Below are positions 9,112-18,091 of a stretch of 64,000 bases of DNA, one piece after another. A program made the position numbers and the translations under genes. Every line of letters starts with the position of its first letter. Within the stretch, counting starts at the first letter, position 1. Source of the DNA: Saccharibacillus brassicae (GTDB lineage Bacteria > Bacillota > Bacilli > Paenibacillales > Paenibacillaceae); assembly GCF_006542275.1 (NCBI RefSeq), contig NZ_CP041217.1, forward strand, positions 3,722,501 to 3,786,500. Reading direction: 5' to 3'. The notes beneath the pieces are model-generated. The model was not told where the DNA came from and did not search any database. It was given only the letters and a program-made list of their open reading frames with translations.

Positions 9112-10395
9112 TTAATCGTCCTGTTCATCCCCGTACGACGCCGATTCGCTGCTCCACATGATGACGGACGTATGCGATTCTTGCGCCTGCGGCTCAAGCA
9201 CATATTCAAACGAAGAACCGAGGTTTGCCGCATACTCGGGCAAGCCGTCCCGTTTCAGCCGATCCATACACCACTCCAGGCAGGATGGCTGCTGGAAAAT
9301 TGAATACAACTGGGCATTTCGCAAAAACACGTGTTTTTCATCCGAAGAAGCCTGTGCCCAAAACGATTGGATTTCTTCTCTTTTCTCGCCCCAGTCAAAA
9401 TCCCGGTCGACAGCAGGCAGAGCAGTAGGCGAAAGTCGGTTCGCGCCGGAAGCAGCCGGATCGCCGGCGCAGTTCACCGGATCAGCCGGATTGCCGGCGC
9501 AGTTCACCGGATCAGCCGGATCGCCGGCGTGGATCACCGAATCACTCGGATCGCCGGCGCAGTTCACCGGATCAGCCGGATTGCCGGCGCAGTTCACCGG
9601 ATCAGCCGGATCGCCGGCGCAGTTCACCGGATCAGCCGGATCGCCGGCGCAGTTCACCGGATCAGCCGGATTGCCGGCGCAGTTCACCGGATCAGCCGGA
9701 TCGCCGGCGCAGTTCACCGGATCAGCCGGATCGCCGGCGTGGATCACCGGATCACCCGGATCGCCGGCCCGAACGGTCGGACCTGCCGCGGCCTGTTCGC
9801 TGCGATCTGCCGTCCGCTGCGTCGACACGACGCCGATTCCATCTTCCGTCTCCCGGTCGACCGCCTGTTTTCGTTGCTCTCGCATCTCGTCCAGATACGC
9901 GCCCATATCTTGGATCGGCCTAATCCCGAACCGTTCGACCAGACGGCGTCGTACCTCGGACGCTTCTTCGTCCGGTTCATGCGGTTCCCGGGTACGGACA
10001 TATGCCCGATAGTCTGCGCCGTGTTCGAACGCGTTGATCAAGGCGTCCGCATCGGTATACATGGCCCGCAGCCAATCGAACAAATTGGCGGCGACCGGCC
10101 GGACGGGACAATCGGAGTCCACCGGCGATACGATTACGATCCATGCGTGATCCAAATCCGGAGCCAGGCCGAAATCGGTCAGAAATCCGTAATGAATCCC
10201 GTCCATGCCGGTGCTGGCCAGAGGGATCACATCGAGCGGTGTAAAAGAATACCGAAAATCATCTTCGAACAGCATGCAAGGAAAAGCGCGGTCCAGCGAT
10301 AAATCTTCCTGCTGCAGTTCATGTTCCAACTCGAACAACTGCCGAATAAGCGCAGGGATCTCGTACGTTCCGTAATGCTTCGGTAAAGGCGTCAT
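9112..10395 (-). CDS. Hypothetical protein with ten-residue tandem repeat (possible SUKH-like N domain)
   Basis: A 427-residue protein with no signal peptide or membrane helix. The start at 10395 is chosen because AGGAGG precedes it by about nine bases; an earlier in-frame start lacks a ribosome site. The first ~190 residues (HYGTYEIPALIRQLFELE, later GMDGIHYGFLTDFG and VSPVDSDCPV) resemble the Smi1/Knr4 (SUKH) style of small globular proteins, but this is tentative. The centre is a run of about ten 10-residue units, mostly AGDPADPVNC or AGNPADPVNC. The last ~110 residues (VDRDFDWGEKREEIQSFW) look globular again. Function unknown. The Cys in most repeat units could make the linker redox-sensitive, which is speculation. 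Confidence 0.7.
   Translation of the reverse strand: MTPLPKHYGTYEIPALIRQLFELEHELQQEDLSLDRAFPCMLFEDDFRYSFTPLDVIPLASTGMDGIHYGFLTDFGLAPDLDHAWIVIVSPVDSDCPVRPVAANLFDWLRAMYTDADALINAFEHGADYRAYVRTREPHEPDEEASEVRRRLVERFGIRPIQDMGAYLDEMREQRKQAVDRETEDGIGVVSTQRTADRSEQAAAGPTVRAGDPGDPVIHAGDPADPVNCAGDPADPVNCAGNPADPVNCAGDPADPVNCAGDPADPVNCAGNPADPVNCAGDPSDSVIHAGDPADPVNCAGNPADPVNCAGDPAASGANRLSPTALPAVDRDFDWGEKREEIQSFWAQASSDEKHVFLRNAQLYSIFQQPSCLEWCMDRLKRDGLPEYAANLGSSFEYVLEPQAQESHTSVIMWSSESASYGDEQDD
9451..9780 (-). repeat. 30-bp minisatellite within a coding sequence
   Basis: Eleven 30-base units in exact register (every 30 bases from 9451). The last unit is divergent and the first slightly so. Most differ only at the first C/T of TCGCCGG or at the GTGGATCACC variant. 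The period keeps frame and encodes a 10-residue repeat on the minus strand. There are no unique spacers, so it is not a CRISPR. Confidence 0.95.
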
Positions 10396-10976
10396 CGAAT
10401 TTTTCCTCCTGTTCGGGTTCGCGGCTTGCGCGTAAGACTTCATGCTTGTGCCTATTTTCTATCGAATGGGCGGCAGGAAGGCGGCGATGGCCGTCTGTCT
10501 GTTCGCTCTGGGCAAAATAACGGCGTAGGAGCAGTTATTTCGGTCTGACGGTCTGCTCTGCACAAAATAACTGCGAGCGGACCGTTATTTGCTTCCGACG
10601 GCCTACTCTGCGAAAAATAACTGCGAGGGAACAGTTATTTCGGCATGCAGGCATCCAAAGCTTCTCTTTTCCGCAAAATAGATGCATCTGTGCAGCTATT
10701 CGTGATATTGAAGACGATTTGGCGAAAATAAGTGCTCTCAGGCACTTAATTCGGATCGGGCATGGGACGGATGCGAGCTTGCGAGACTGTGGAACCCTGA
10801 AGTAAACGCAGCAGCGATCCGCAAAGTTTGATATTTCTTTGCCTTTAAGGAAATGTCACCCTAAAAGCTCATAAATTATGCTACATTATGAGCAGCCGAA
10901 CAAGCAAAGAGGTCTTGCGTCCCTGCTTGTTCCTTATTTACTCATACGAAATGCCTATTTGCAGGAGGGATTAACG
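10396..10976. other. 581-base intergenic region upstream of the zinc-ribbon gene
   Basis: Divergent gap between the repeat-bearing hypothetical gene and the zinc-ribbon gene. Its main content is the five-unit family A hairpin array listed separately. The last 200 bases turn AT-rich (around 10830-10900) and must contain the zinc-ribbon promoter, but I cannot pick a convincing -35/-10 pair. Confidence 0.6.
10514..10751. repeat. Family A hairpin array, five units
   Basis: Five ~27-base elements start at 10514, 10564, 10614, 10674 and 10725. Each has the form AAAATAA-CTGC-loop-GCAG-TTATTT. Arms in different units change together: AAGTGC pairs with GCACTT in the last unit, AGATGCA with TGCAGCT in the fourth. 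Only stem pairing and the AAATAA/TTATTT ends are constant. Spacing is 50, 50, 60 and 51 bases. Confidence 0.85.
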
Positions 10977-12671
10977 ATGTACTGCACGAAATGCGGAGCG
11001 AAGCAGCCGGAAGACGCGGCGTATTGTGCCGCCTGCGGCACGCGCCTGATCAAGCAGGAGCCGCAGCCGGCTGCACCGCCGGCTCCAACGCAGGTCCAGG
11101 CGGCGACCGAATCGACGCCGGAACGAACGGCCCAACCAACGCCTGACCCGGCCTTGCAGCCGGTCTCCAAACCAACGCCCGAATCGGCCGAACAGCCGGC
11201 GGCTTCGGAACCGACATCCCAACCAACGTCCCGGTCAACGCCGGAACCGGCTGCCCCGCCAGTCTCTGCTCCGGCCGCCCAAGCGGCCTCTGAGCCGACT
11301 CTCAATCTCGGCTCCCCGCCGTCCTCCGAGCCGGTCCTCAACCCGGCCGCCCCGCCGTCCTCCGAGCCGGCCCCCGCTCCGGCCGCCCCGCCGTCCTCCG
11401 CCCCCCGGCTCGAGTCGATGCAGCCGACCGCCGGCGAACTGCCGTCGGTGCTGCTGACGCGCAGCGATCCGCCCGGCAGCGGAAGCGGCTACCGCTATCC
11501 CGAACCGAAGCCGACGTTCGCGGCACGCTACGGTTCGCTGCTTGCGCTGCTCAGCCTGATCGTGCTCGTGGCCGGCGGTTGGTACGGCTGGAACCAGTAC
11601 CGGGCCGGCATCGACCGGCAGGCCGCGCAGCTCGAAGCGCTGGCGGGCGAACTGGCGCGGGGCGGCGATTATTCCGCCGCGCTGGATCGGCTCGCGGAAG
11701 CCGCCGAGCTGCGCCCCGAAGACGCGTCGATCGCCGCGGATGCGGAATCGCTCCATGCGGCGCTTCGCGCGCAGGGCGAGCTGGAGCAGGTCGCCGCCCG
11801 GCTGGACGGCGGTGACCTGGAGGCATCGGAGCAGAGCCTGAACGAGCTCGAAGCGGAGCTTGGCACACGCCCGAGCGAACTGCTCCAGCGCGAGCGGGAC
11901 GCCGCCGCCGCGCAGCGCGGCCGGCTGGAACTGCTGCGCGCCGAGCAGCAGCTTGAAGCGTCGGATGACGCGGAAGCGCTGATTACGCTGCTCGGCGGCG
12001 TCGGAGAAGCGGATACCGCCGAAGCACGCGATATGCGCGAGCGGATCGTCGACAAGATCGTCTCCGTCAGTTCCGCGCAGGCGGAGAGCATGCTGCGGGA
12101 ACACAATTACTCTTCCGCTGCCGCAATCGTGGAGACGGCGCTCGGGTACGCGTCGGCGAATACCGCGCTGCTCGAACTGAACGGCCGGATCGAGACCGAA
12201 GAACGGGCCGCGGAGGAGCGCCGCGAGGCGGACAAAGCGGAAGCCGAAGAGCAGCGCCGCGCGGAAGAAGAAGCGAGGGTGGCGGCCGAAGCGGCTGCGC
12301 AAGCGGCAGCGGAGAATCAGGCCGCCCAGCAGGCAGCGGCGCAGGATCAGGCGGAATATACGGTGCAGGCTTTTTACGACGAGCTGTCGGGCTGGAATTA
12401 CGGCGGAGCGTACGCGCTGCTGGGCAGTCGTTGGCAAAAAGGGACCGGTTATGCGGATTTCGCGAACGGTTATACGAATACGCTCTCCGTCGTGATCAAT
12501 TCGATCGATTCGGCGCCGGTCGACGGCAATACGGAAGTGACGATCTTCATCACCGCCGAAGAAATCACGGACGCGGGGACGGTGTACTCCACGTATCGGT
12601 CCGTGTACCAGGTCGGCTACGAGAACGGCATCATGAAAATTTTGAGCGGCAAAGGCGAAAAGTTGTCCTGA
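10977..12671 (+). CDS. Zinc-ribbon membrane protein with coiled-coil/TPR-like middle and NTF2-like C domain
   Basis: A 564-residue protein. Start ATG 10977 follows GCAGGAGGG. The N terminus is a four-cysteine zinc ribbon (MYCTKCGAKQ, then YCAACGTRL). Residues 30-170 are a Pro/Ala/Ser/Glu-rich linker with many PTPEPA-like repeats. One transmembrane helix (LLALLSLIVLVAGGWYGW) lies near residue 190. The segment after it is Ala/Glu-rich, coiled-coil or TPR-like, and ends in an Ala/Glu/Gln stretch (AEEQRRAEEEARVAAEAA). The last ~100 residues (FYDELSGWNYGGAYALLG) look like an NTF2-like or TcaA/YvbJ C-terminal domain outside the cell. Likely a cell-envelope stress or sensing protein of the TcaA/YvbJ type; substrate unknown. 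Confidence 0.75.
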   Translation: MYCTKCGAKQPEDAAYCAACGTRLIKQEPQPAAPPAPTQVQAATESTPERTAQPTPDPALQPVSKPTPESAEQPAASEPTSQPTSRSTPEPAAPPVSAPAAQAASEPTLNLGSPPSSEPVLNPAAPPSSEPAPAPAAPPSSAPRLESMQPTAGELPSVLLTRSDPPGSGSGYRYPEPKPTFAARYGSLLALLSLIVLVAGGWYGWNQYRAGIDRQAAQLEALAGELARGGDYSAALDRLAEAAELRPEDASIAADAESLHAALRAQGELEQVAARLDGGDLEASEQSLNELEAELGTRPSELLQRERDAAAAQRGRLELLRAEQQLEASDDAEALITLLGGVGEADTAEARDMRERIVDKIVSVSSAQAESMLREHNYSSAAAIVETALGYASANTALLELNGRIETEERAAEERREADKAEAEEQRRAEEEARVAAEAAAQAAAENQAAQQAAAQDQAEYTVQAFYDELSGWNYGGAYALLGSRWQKGTGYADFANGYTNTLSVVINSIDSAPVDGNTEVTIFITAEEITDAGTVYSTYRSVYQVGYENGIMKILSGKGEKLS

Positions 12672-12699
12672 ACGACCGCCAACCCCGCACATGGATCAG

Positions 12700-12740
12700 C
12701 AGGACGGCCTTCCGGCAGCGGGAACCGTCCTGTTTTCTTT
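12700..12740 (+). terminator. Intrinsic terminator of the zinc-ribbon gene
   Basis: CAGGACGG (12700-12707) pairs perfectly with CCGTCCTG (12725-12732) and is followed by TTTTCTTT. It lies 29 bases after the stop codon. Confidence 0.9.
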
Positions 12741-12792
12741 ACAAATTCAAGGCAAAAGGGTTAAAATACGGACATCAGTTGTATACAGGTAT
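12738..12792 (+). promoter_or_regulatory. gnd promoter with GntR-type operator
   Basis: A -35-like TTTACA (12738) and -10-like TAAAAT (12762) are 18 bases apart. Immediately downstream, 12777-12792 reads AGTTGTATACAGGTAT, which matches 14 of 16 bases of the Bacillus GntR operator ACTTGTATACAAGTAT. A repressor there would block initiation. A second such site precedes gntP. Confidence 0.75.
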
Positions 12793-12810
12793 ACAGGAGG
12801 AGTGATTCAG

Positions 12811-13710
12811 ATGAAAATCGGAATGATCGGGCTTGGCAAAATGGGATACAATCTGGTCTTGAACTTGCTGGAGAACCAGCACGAGGTCGTCGTGAACGAC
12901 GTGAATCCGGAGCCGGGGCGGGAACTGGCCGGCAAAGGCGCGATCGCCGCGGAATCCGTGGCCGAACTGGTCGGGCAGCTGGCGAAACCGCGCGTCGTAT
13001 GGGTCATGGTCCCGGCCGGACCGATCGTCGACGGCGTGCTGGAAGGACTATCGGAGCTGCTGGAAGAAGGCGACATCATTATCGACGGCGGCAACTCGCA
13101 GTACAAAGATTCGATTCGCCGCTCGGAGACGCTGGGCCGCAAAGGCATCCTGTTCTTCGACGCGGGCACGAGCGGCGGCATGTCGGGCGCGCAGAACGGC
13201 GGCTGCTTCATGATCGGCGGCGACAAGGACGCGTTCGCGACGATCGAGCCGCTGTTCCGGGACCTGGCGGTCGAGAACGGCTATCTGTACACCGGACCGA
13301 GCGGAAGCGGGCATTATCTCAAAATGGTGCATAACGGCATCGAATACGGCATGATGCAGGCGATCGGCGAAGGATTCGAAGTGTTGGAGAAAAGCGCGTT
13401 CGATTACGATCACGAAGCGGTGGCCCGCGTCTGGTCGAACGGCTCGGTGATCCGCAGCTGGCTCATGGAACTGACGCAGAACGCTTTTTCCAAAGACCCG
13501 AATCTCGACGAAATCCGCGGCGTCATGCAGAGTTCCGGCGAAGGCAAATGGACGGTCCAGGAAGCGCTTGATCTCGAAGTAAGCACGCCGGTCATCGCGT
13601 TGTCGCTGCTGATGCGCTACCGCTCGCTGGAGAACGATACGTTCCACGGCAAAGTGGTCGCGGCGCTGCGCAACGAATTCGGCGGCCATGCCGTCGTGAA
13701 GGAAGACTGA
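12811..13710 (+). CDS. gndA: 6-phosphogluconate dehydrogenase, decarboxylating (short GndA type)
   Basis: A 299-residue NAD(P)-dependent oxidative decarboxylase that converts 6-phosphogluconate to ribulose 5-phosphate in the cytoplasm. The start follows ACAGGAGGAG. Visible motifs are the Rossmann GLGKMG at residue 7, GNSQYKDS, the substrate loop GTSGGMSGAQNGG and the catalytic HYLKMVHNGIEYG. The length fits the short YqeC/GndA class rather than the ~470-residue Gnd class. It heads the gluconate cluster and would process 6-phosphogluconate made by the gluconokinase of the same cluster. A GntR-type operator overlaps its promoter region, so it is probably induced by gluconate. Confidence 0.92.
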   Translation: MKIGMIGLGKMGYNLVLNLLENQHEVVVNDVNPEPGRELAGKGAIAAESVAELVGQLAKPRVVWVMVPAGPIVDGVLEGLSELLEEGDIIIDGGNSQYKDSIRRSETLGRKGILFFDAGTSGGMSGAQNGGCFMIGGDKDAFATIEPLFRDLAVENGYLYTGPSGSGHYLKMVHNGIEYGMMQAIGEGFEVLEKSAFDYDHEAVARVWSNGSVIRSWLMELTQNAFSKDPNLDEIRGVMQSSGEGKWTVQEALDLEVSTPVIALSLLMRYRSLENDTFHGKVVAALRNEFGGHAVVKED

Positions 13711-13840
13711 GCGATCTTTCGGAGCTGTGGGCCGAAACGGAATTCGTTCCCGAACTGTGCTAAAATCAGGGGAAGCGCCTTTGCCGAAAAAAAGGAAGAT
13801 TCGTTTTTCGGCGGGCCAATTCGTTAACGGAGGTTTGACC

Positions 13841-14512
13841 ATGCAATATCCTTCCGCTTGGCTCCAGGGTTCTTCGCTCGGCGAGTCGATCGCGAGCCGG
13901 CTTCGGCTGCAGATTATCAACGAAGAGATCGCTCCCGGCGAGATCATCTCGGAAAACCGCGTGGCGGAAACGTTCGGGACCAGCCGTTCGCCCGTGCGCG
14001 AAGCGCTCAAAATGCTGGCCGGCGAAGGCTTGATCCGCCTTGAGCGCATGGGGGCGGTCGTCGTCGGCCTGACCCTGGAAGACGTGAAGGAGCTGTACGA
14101 CGTGCGCTACCTGATCGAGAGTTTCGCCCAGCAGCGGCTGGCCGATCACGACAATTCGTTATTGGTCGCGCAGCTTCAGCAGACGATCGACCGGATGAAG
14201 CTTGCGATCAAGCATGGCGATTACGTGGAGTTCGCTTACCAGGATTTTTCGTTCCATGAACGCATCGTCACGGAAGCCGAACATACGCGAATCCGGCATC
14301 TATGGAACAGTATTCGCCCTATCGTCATGACGGTCATTTTGCTGACAACGGAAAAAGGGTTCAAGCAGGGCGAAGAGCGGATGGAATGGGTCGCGGAAAA
14401 GCACCGGACGGTAATCGAAGGATTGCGTTCGGGCAGCGCTGACCGGATCCGGGAAGTCGTCAAAACCTATTTCGACGATTCCGGCGAAACGCTGGATCGC
14501 AGTCTTCCTTGA
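13841..14512 (+). CDS. gntR: Gluconate operon repressor, GntR/FCD family
   Basis: A 223-residue regulator. AACGGAGG precedes ATG 13841. The N-terminal winged helix-turn-helix (residues 10-75) shows the family pattern: SLGESIASRLRLQII, ISENRVAETFGTSRSPVREALKML and LIRLERMGAVVVG. The C-terminal all-helical FCD ligand domain carries the metal-site residues of the family (DVRYLIE, FHERIVTEAEH, KHRTVIEGL). Its place between gnd and gntP, and ACTTGT..ACAAGT-type palindromes before both, support a gluconate- or 6-phosphogluconate-responsive repressor. An inverted repeat around the stop codon (GCAG-CTTCCTT / AAGGAAG-CTGC) could be a partial terminator. TGCTAAAAT at 13758-13766 could be an extended -10 for its own promoter. 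Confidence 0.88.
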   Translation: MQYPSAWLQGSSLGESIASRLRLQIINEEIAPGEIISENRVAETFGTSRSPVREALKMLAGEGLIRLERMGAVVVGLTLEDVKELYDVRYLIESFAQQRLADHDNSLLVAQLQQTIDRMKLAIKHGDYVEFAYQDFSFHERIVTEAEHTRIRHLWNSIRPIVMTVILLTTEKGFKQGEERMEWVAEKHRTVIEGLRSGSADRIREVVKTYFDDSGETLDRSLP

Positions 14513-14541
14513 TAAGGAAGGCTGCATCTTCGTTCGGTTCA

Positions 14542-14557
14542 ACTTGTCGACAAGTAT
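14542..14557 (+). promoter_or_regulatory. GntR operator before gntP
   Basis: The 14-base perfect palindrome ACTTGTCGACAAGT, followed by AT, differs from the Bacillus GntR site only in the central two bases. It lies about 100 bases before gntP. A cre-like but imperfect TTGTAAGCGTTACGC sits at about 14587-14601, so CcpA input is possible but weakly supported. Confidence 0.7.
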
Positions 14558-14653
14558 ACCGGAGCCCATCGGTTTACCGAAAATGTTGTAAGCGTTACGC
14601 AATGACTCTTACGCGATCCGCAGACGGATCCGTCAATTCTGAAGGAGGACTTT

Positions 14654-16015
14654 ATGGAAAGCTTATTCGGACTCAGCCACAATACGACGCTGCTCATATG
14701 GACGGCAGTCGCTATCGTTTTTCTCGTACTGTTGATTGCCAAGTATAAATGGAACCCGTTCGTGACGCTCCTCATGTCCGCATTGATGCTCGGTTTGCTG
14801 TCGGGGATGGAAGCGCAAACACTGATCAAGTCGGTTACCGGAGGGCTTGGAGGCACGCTGGGCACGATCGCGATCGTGATCGGTCTCGGCACGATGCTCG
14901 GCAAAATGATGGCCGAATCCGGCGGCGCCGAACGAATCGCCAATACGCTGATCGACAAGTTCGGCGTGAAGCGTGTGCACTGGGCGATGGTCATCGTCGG
15001 TTTTATCGTCGGCATTCCCGTATTTTTCGAAGTCGGCGTGATTCTGCTGATCCCGATCATCTTCCTTGTCGCCCGCAAGACGGGCATGTCGCTGCTGCAT
15101 GTCGGCATTCCGATCCTCGCCGGCCTGTCGACCGTGCACGGCCTCGTTCCGCCGCATCCGGCGCCGATGATCGCGATTGACGCATTCGATGCGAATCTGG
15201 GTAAAACGATCCTGTACGCGATGATCGTCGGGATTCCGACCGCTATCATCGCGGGTCCGGTATTCGGCAAGTTTATCGGCAAACGCATTCTCGTAACGCC
15301 GCCGTCCGAGCTGGCCGACCAATTCTCGGCCAAAAGTTCGGATCGCCTGCCGGGCTTCGGCATTACGCTGTTCACGATTTTGCTTCCGGTTCTGCTGATG
15401 CTGGTCGGCTCGATCGCGGGCATCGTCGATCCCGCGGGTACGAGCGGGTTCACGCACTTTGCGGAATTCATCGGCCATGAAGTGATCGCGCTGCTGATCT
15501 CGGCCGTGTTCTCGTTTTACTCGCTGGGATTCGCCCGCGGCTTCACGAAAGCGGACATTTCCAAATTCACGAGCGACTGCCTCGCGCCGACCGCTTCGAT
15601 CATTTTGATTATCGGCGGCGGCGGAGCATTCAAGCAGGTGCTGATCGACAGCGGAGTCGGCGGCGCGATCGCGGCGTTGGCGAACCAGTCGAATATCAAC
15701 GTTATCTTGTTCGCCTGGCTCGTGGCGGCTTTGATCCGCGTCGCGACCGGTTCGGCTACCGTAGCCATGACGACGGCGGCCGGCATCGTCGCTCCGGTAC
15801 TCGCCGTGTCGACCGGGGTCAATATCGAACTGGTGGTGCTGGCGACAGGCGCGGGTTCGCTTGTGCTGTCGCACGTCAACGATGCCGGGTTCTGGATGAT
15901 CAAGGAATTTTTCGGCATGACCGTTATTCAAACGCTGAAATCGTGGACAGCGATGGAGACGATCTTGTCGGTCGTCGCATTAATCTTTATTCTTATCTTG
16001 AGCGTGTTCGTTTGA
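14654..16015 (+). CDS. gntP: Gluconate permease, GntP family
   Basis: A 453-residue inner-membrane symporter with 12 or more hydrophobic segments. GAAGGAGGA precedes the ATG. The GntP signature regions are visible: GLGTMLGKMMAESGGAERIANTL near residue 80, PVFFEVGVILLIPI, GLVPPHPAP near residue 165, RVATGSATVAMTTAAGI and LVLSHVNDAGFWMIKEFF near the end. It imports gluconate for the kinase encoded next. The operator upstream places it under GntR, with gntP and gntK as one transcript. Confidence 0.95.
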   Translation: MESLFGLSHNTTLLIWTAVAIVFLVLLIAKYKWNPFVTLLMSALMLGLLSGMEAQTLIKSVTGGLGGTLGTIAIVIGLGTMLGKMMAESGGAERIANTLIDKFGVKRVHWAMVIVGFIVGIPVFFEVGVILLIPIIFLVARKTGMSLLHVGIPILAGLSTVHGLVPPHPAPMIAIDAFDANLGKTILYAMIVGIPTAIIAGPVFGKFIGKRILVTPPSELADQFSAKSSDRLPGFGITLFTILLPVLLMLVGSIAGIVDPAGTSGFTHFAEFIGHEVIALLISAVFSFYSLGFARGFTKADISKFTSDCLAPTASIILIIGGGGAFKQVLIDSGVGGAIAALANQSNINVILFAWLVAALIRVATGSATVAMTTAAGIVAPVLAVSTGVNIELVVLATGAGSLVLSHVNDAGFWMIKEFFGMTVIQTLKSWTAMETILSVVALIFILILSVFV

Positions 16016-16106
16016 TGTCACAGCCGGAAACGGAAAATAAGCAGGCGGAAGTGGGCCGGGTTCTTCGGCCTGCTTTGCCGCATTCGGAAAGAAGGGTCGC
16101 CACACT

Positions 16107-17654
16107 ATGAGCGAAAAAATGATGATTGGCGTCGATATCGGCACGACCAGCACGAAAGCGGTCGTTTTTACAGAGACAGGCAAGGTGGTCGCGCAGGAGA
16201 ACGTCGGGTACCCGCTGCATACCCCGTCGCCTTCGGTAGCGGAGCAGGACCCGGACGAAATCTACCGCGCCGTCCTCTCGTCGATCGGAGGCGCGGTGCG
16301 CAAAGCGCAGGCGCGGCCGGAGCAAATTCTGCTGCTGTCGTTCAGCTCCGCCATGCACAGCCTGATCGGCGTCGACGCAAACGGCGTTCCGGTCACAAGC
16401 TGCCTGACGTGGGCGGACAACCGCAGCGCCGCCTGGACGAAGAAGCTGAAGACCGAACTGAACGGAGACGGCATCTACGCCCGGACCGGCACGCCGATCC
16501 ATCCGATGTCGCCGCTTGCGAAGCTGCTCTGGCTTCGGCATGACCAGACCGATTGGTTCGACCGTTCCGCCCGCTTCGTGTCGATCAAGGAATACGTGTT
16601 CTTCAAGCTGTTCGGCGATTACGTCATCGACCATTCGATCGCGTCCGCGACCGGCTTGTTCAATCTGGAACTGCTCGATTGGGACAAGGAAGCGCTGGAA
16701 GTGGCCGGCGTCACGCCGGAACGGCTGTCCCGGCTCGTGCCGACGACCCATGTCATGCACGGCCTGCAGCCGGCGGCGGCCAGCGAACTGGGTCTGGCGG
16801 TCGATACGCCGTTTATCGTGGGCGCAAGCGACGGCGTGCTGTCCAATCTCGGCGTCGGAGCGATCCGCCCGGGCGTCGTCGCGGCGACGATCGGAACGAG
16901 CGGGGCGATCCGCACCGTCGTGGACCGTCCGCTGACCGATCCCAAAGGCCGCTTTTTCTGTTACGCGCTGGCGGACGGGCTCTGGGTGATCGGGGGACCG
17001 GTCAACAACGGCGGGATGTTGTTTCGCTGGGTGCGCGACGAATTCGCGGCTTCGGAAGTCGAGACGGCCAAACGGCTCGGCATCGATCCGTACGAAGTGC
17101 TGACCCGGATCGCCGAACAGGTGCGCCCGGGCAGCGAAGGGCTGCTGTTCCATCCGTACCTGACCGGAGAACGCGCGCCGCTGTGGAATCCCGATGCGCG
17201 GGGATCGTTTTTCGGCTTGACGATGAACCACCGCAAAGAGCATATGATCCGCTCCGTGCTGGAAGGCGTCATTTTCAACCTGTACACGGTCATGCTCGCG
17301 ATGGAAGAACAGATCGGCCGTCCGCAGAAGATTCATGCGACCGGCGGATTTGCCCGCTCGCCGCTGTGGCGCCAGATGATGGCGGACATTTTCGATCAGG
17401 AAGTCGTCGTGCCGGAAAGCTTCGAGAGCTCCTGCCTCGGCGCGGCGGTACTCGGGCTGTACGCGCTCGGCCGCGTCGATTCGCTCGACGTCGTCGAAGG
17501 CATGATCGGCGGCACGCACCGGCACGAGCCGATCGACGAGAACGCCGCCGTCTACAAGCATCTGCTGCCGATCTTCATCTCCGTCTCGCGCAGCCTCAAA
17601 GACGATTACGAAGCGATTGCCCGGTTCCAGCGCGAGATGGCCGGGGAAGTCTGA
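16107..17654 (+). CDS. gntK: Gluconokinase, FGGY family
   Basis: A 515-residue sugar-acid kinase that phosphorylates gluconate to 6-phosphogluconate using ATP. The N-terminal ATP fold begins GVDIGTTSTKAVVF. The substrate region has LTWADNRS. The second domain has GASDGVLSNLGVGA, ATIGTSGA and the GGFARSPLWRQMMAD FGGY signature. The length is normal for gluconate kinases of this family. Together with gntP, gntR and gnd it completes gluconate catabolism into the pentose phosphate route. A strong hairpin with a U run about 200 bases downstream ends the operon. Confidence 0.93.
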   Translation: MSEKMMIGVDIGTTSTKAVVFTETGKVVAQENVGYPLHTPSPSVAEQDPDEIYRAVLSSIGGAVRKAQARPEQILLLSFSSAMHSLIGVDANGVPVTSCLTWADNRSAAWTKKLKTELNGDGIYARTGTPIHPMSPLAKLLWLRHDQTDWFDRSARFVSIKEYVFFKLFGDYVIDHSIASATGLFNLELLDWDKEALEVAGVTPERLSRLVPTTHVMHGLQPAAASELGLAVDTPFIVGASDGVLSNLGVGAIRPGVVAATIGTSGAIRTVVDRPLTDPKGRFFCYALADGLWVIGGPVNNGGMLFRWVRDEFAASEVETAKRLGIDPYEVLTRIAEQVRPGSEGLLFHPYLTGERAPLWNPDARGSFFGLTMNHRKEHMIRSVLEGVIFNLYTVMLAMEEQIGRPQKIHATGGFARSPLWRQMMADIFDQEVVVPESFESSCLGAAVLGLYALGRVDSLDVVEGMIGGTHRHEPIDENAAVYKHLLPIFISVSRSLKDDYEAIARFQREMAGEV

Positions 17655-18091
17655 ACCGGTCGAGACCGATCGGAATTGATCTGAACCGATCGGAATCGAT
17701 CGGAACGGCTGCGGAGCTTATTGTAAAGGATAACGGATAACGGGGCCTATGGCCGGTTCGAAGAGAGCCGTAGCCGGTCCGAACCGGCTTGGAACCCGAT
17801 TGAATCGGAACTGCACCCGGTTCGAACCGGAATCGTCCGGCGGTTCCGCGCACGCCAAAAACCGCTTTTCCCCACGGCATCTGCCGGGGGAACAGCGGTT
17901 TTTCGTCATTCTTCGGTCCGTGCTTCGATCCGTTTTTCGATCAGCGCCACGGTTCGTGCTTTATTATGCTGCGCCGTGCTCCGTGCTTGACGCTGTGCTT
18001 CGGGCCATGCTTCGCTCCGTGCTTGACGCTGCGCCGCGCTGTGCTATGCGTCGCTCCGCGGCCCTATCGCTATCCCGCCAGCACCCGACGC
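17655..18091. other. Gap after gntK: degenerate repeats and terminator
   Basis: The first 190 bases are imperfect repeats of GAACCGATCGGAAT and CCGGTTCGAACCGG-like palindromes (17655-17845). The gntK terminator follows at 17857. From 17920 to 18060 runs another loose repeat built on CCGTGCTT/GCGCC words. I see no credible gene. Confidence 0.6.
17857..17903 (+). terminator. Terminator of the gluconate operon
   Basis: AAAAACCGCT (17857-17866) pairs with AGCGGTTTTT (17894-17903), with an inner CCCC/GGGG pairing. The right arm ends in a T run. Confidence 0.85.

Noticed and set aside
9451-9780. CRISPR-like 30-base repeats
   Set aside because: Units are contiguous with no unique spacers, keep reading frame, and encode a protein repeat.
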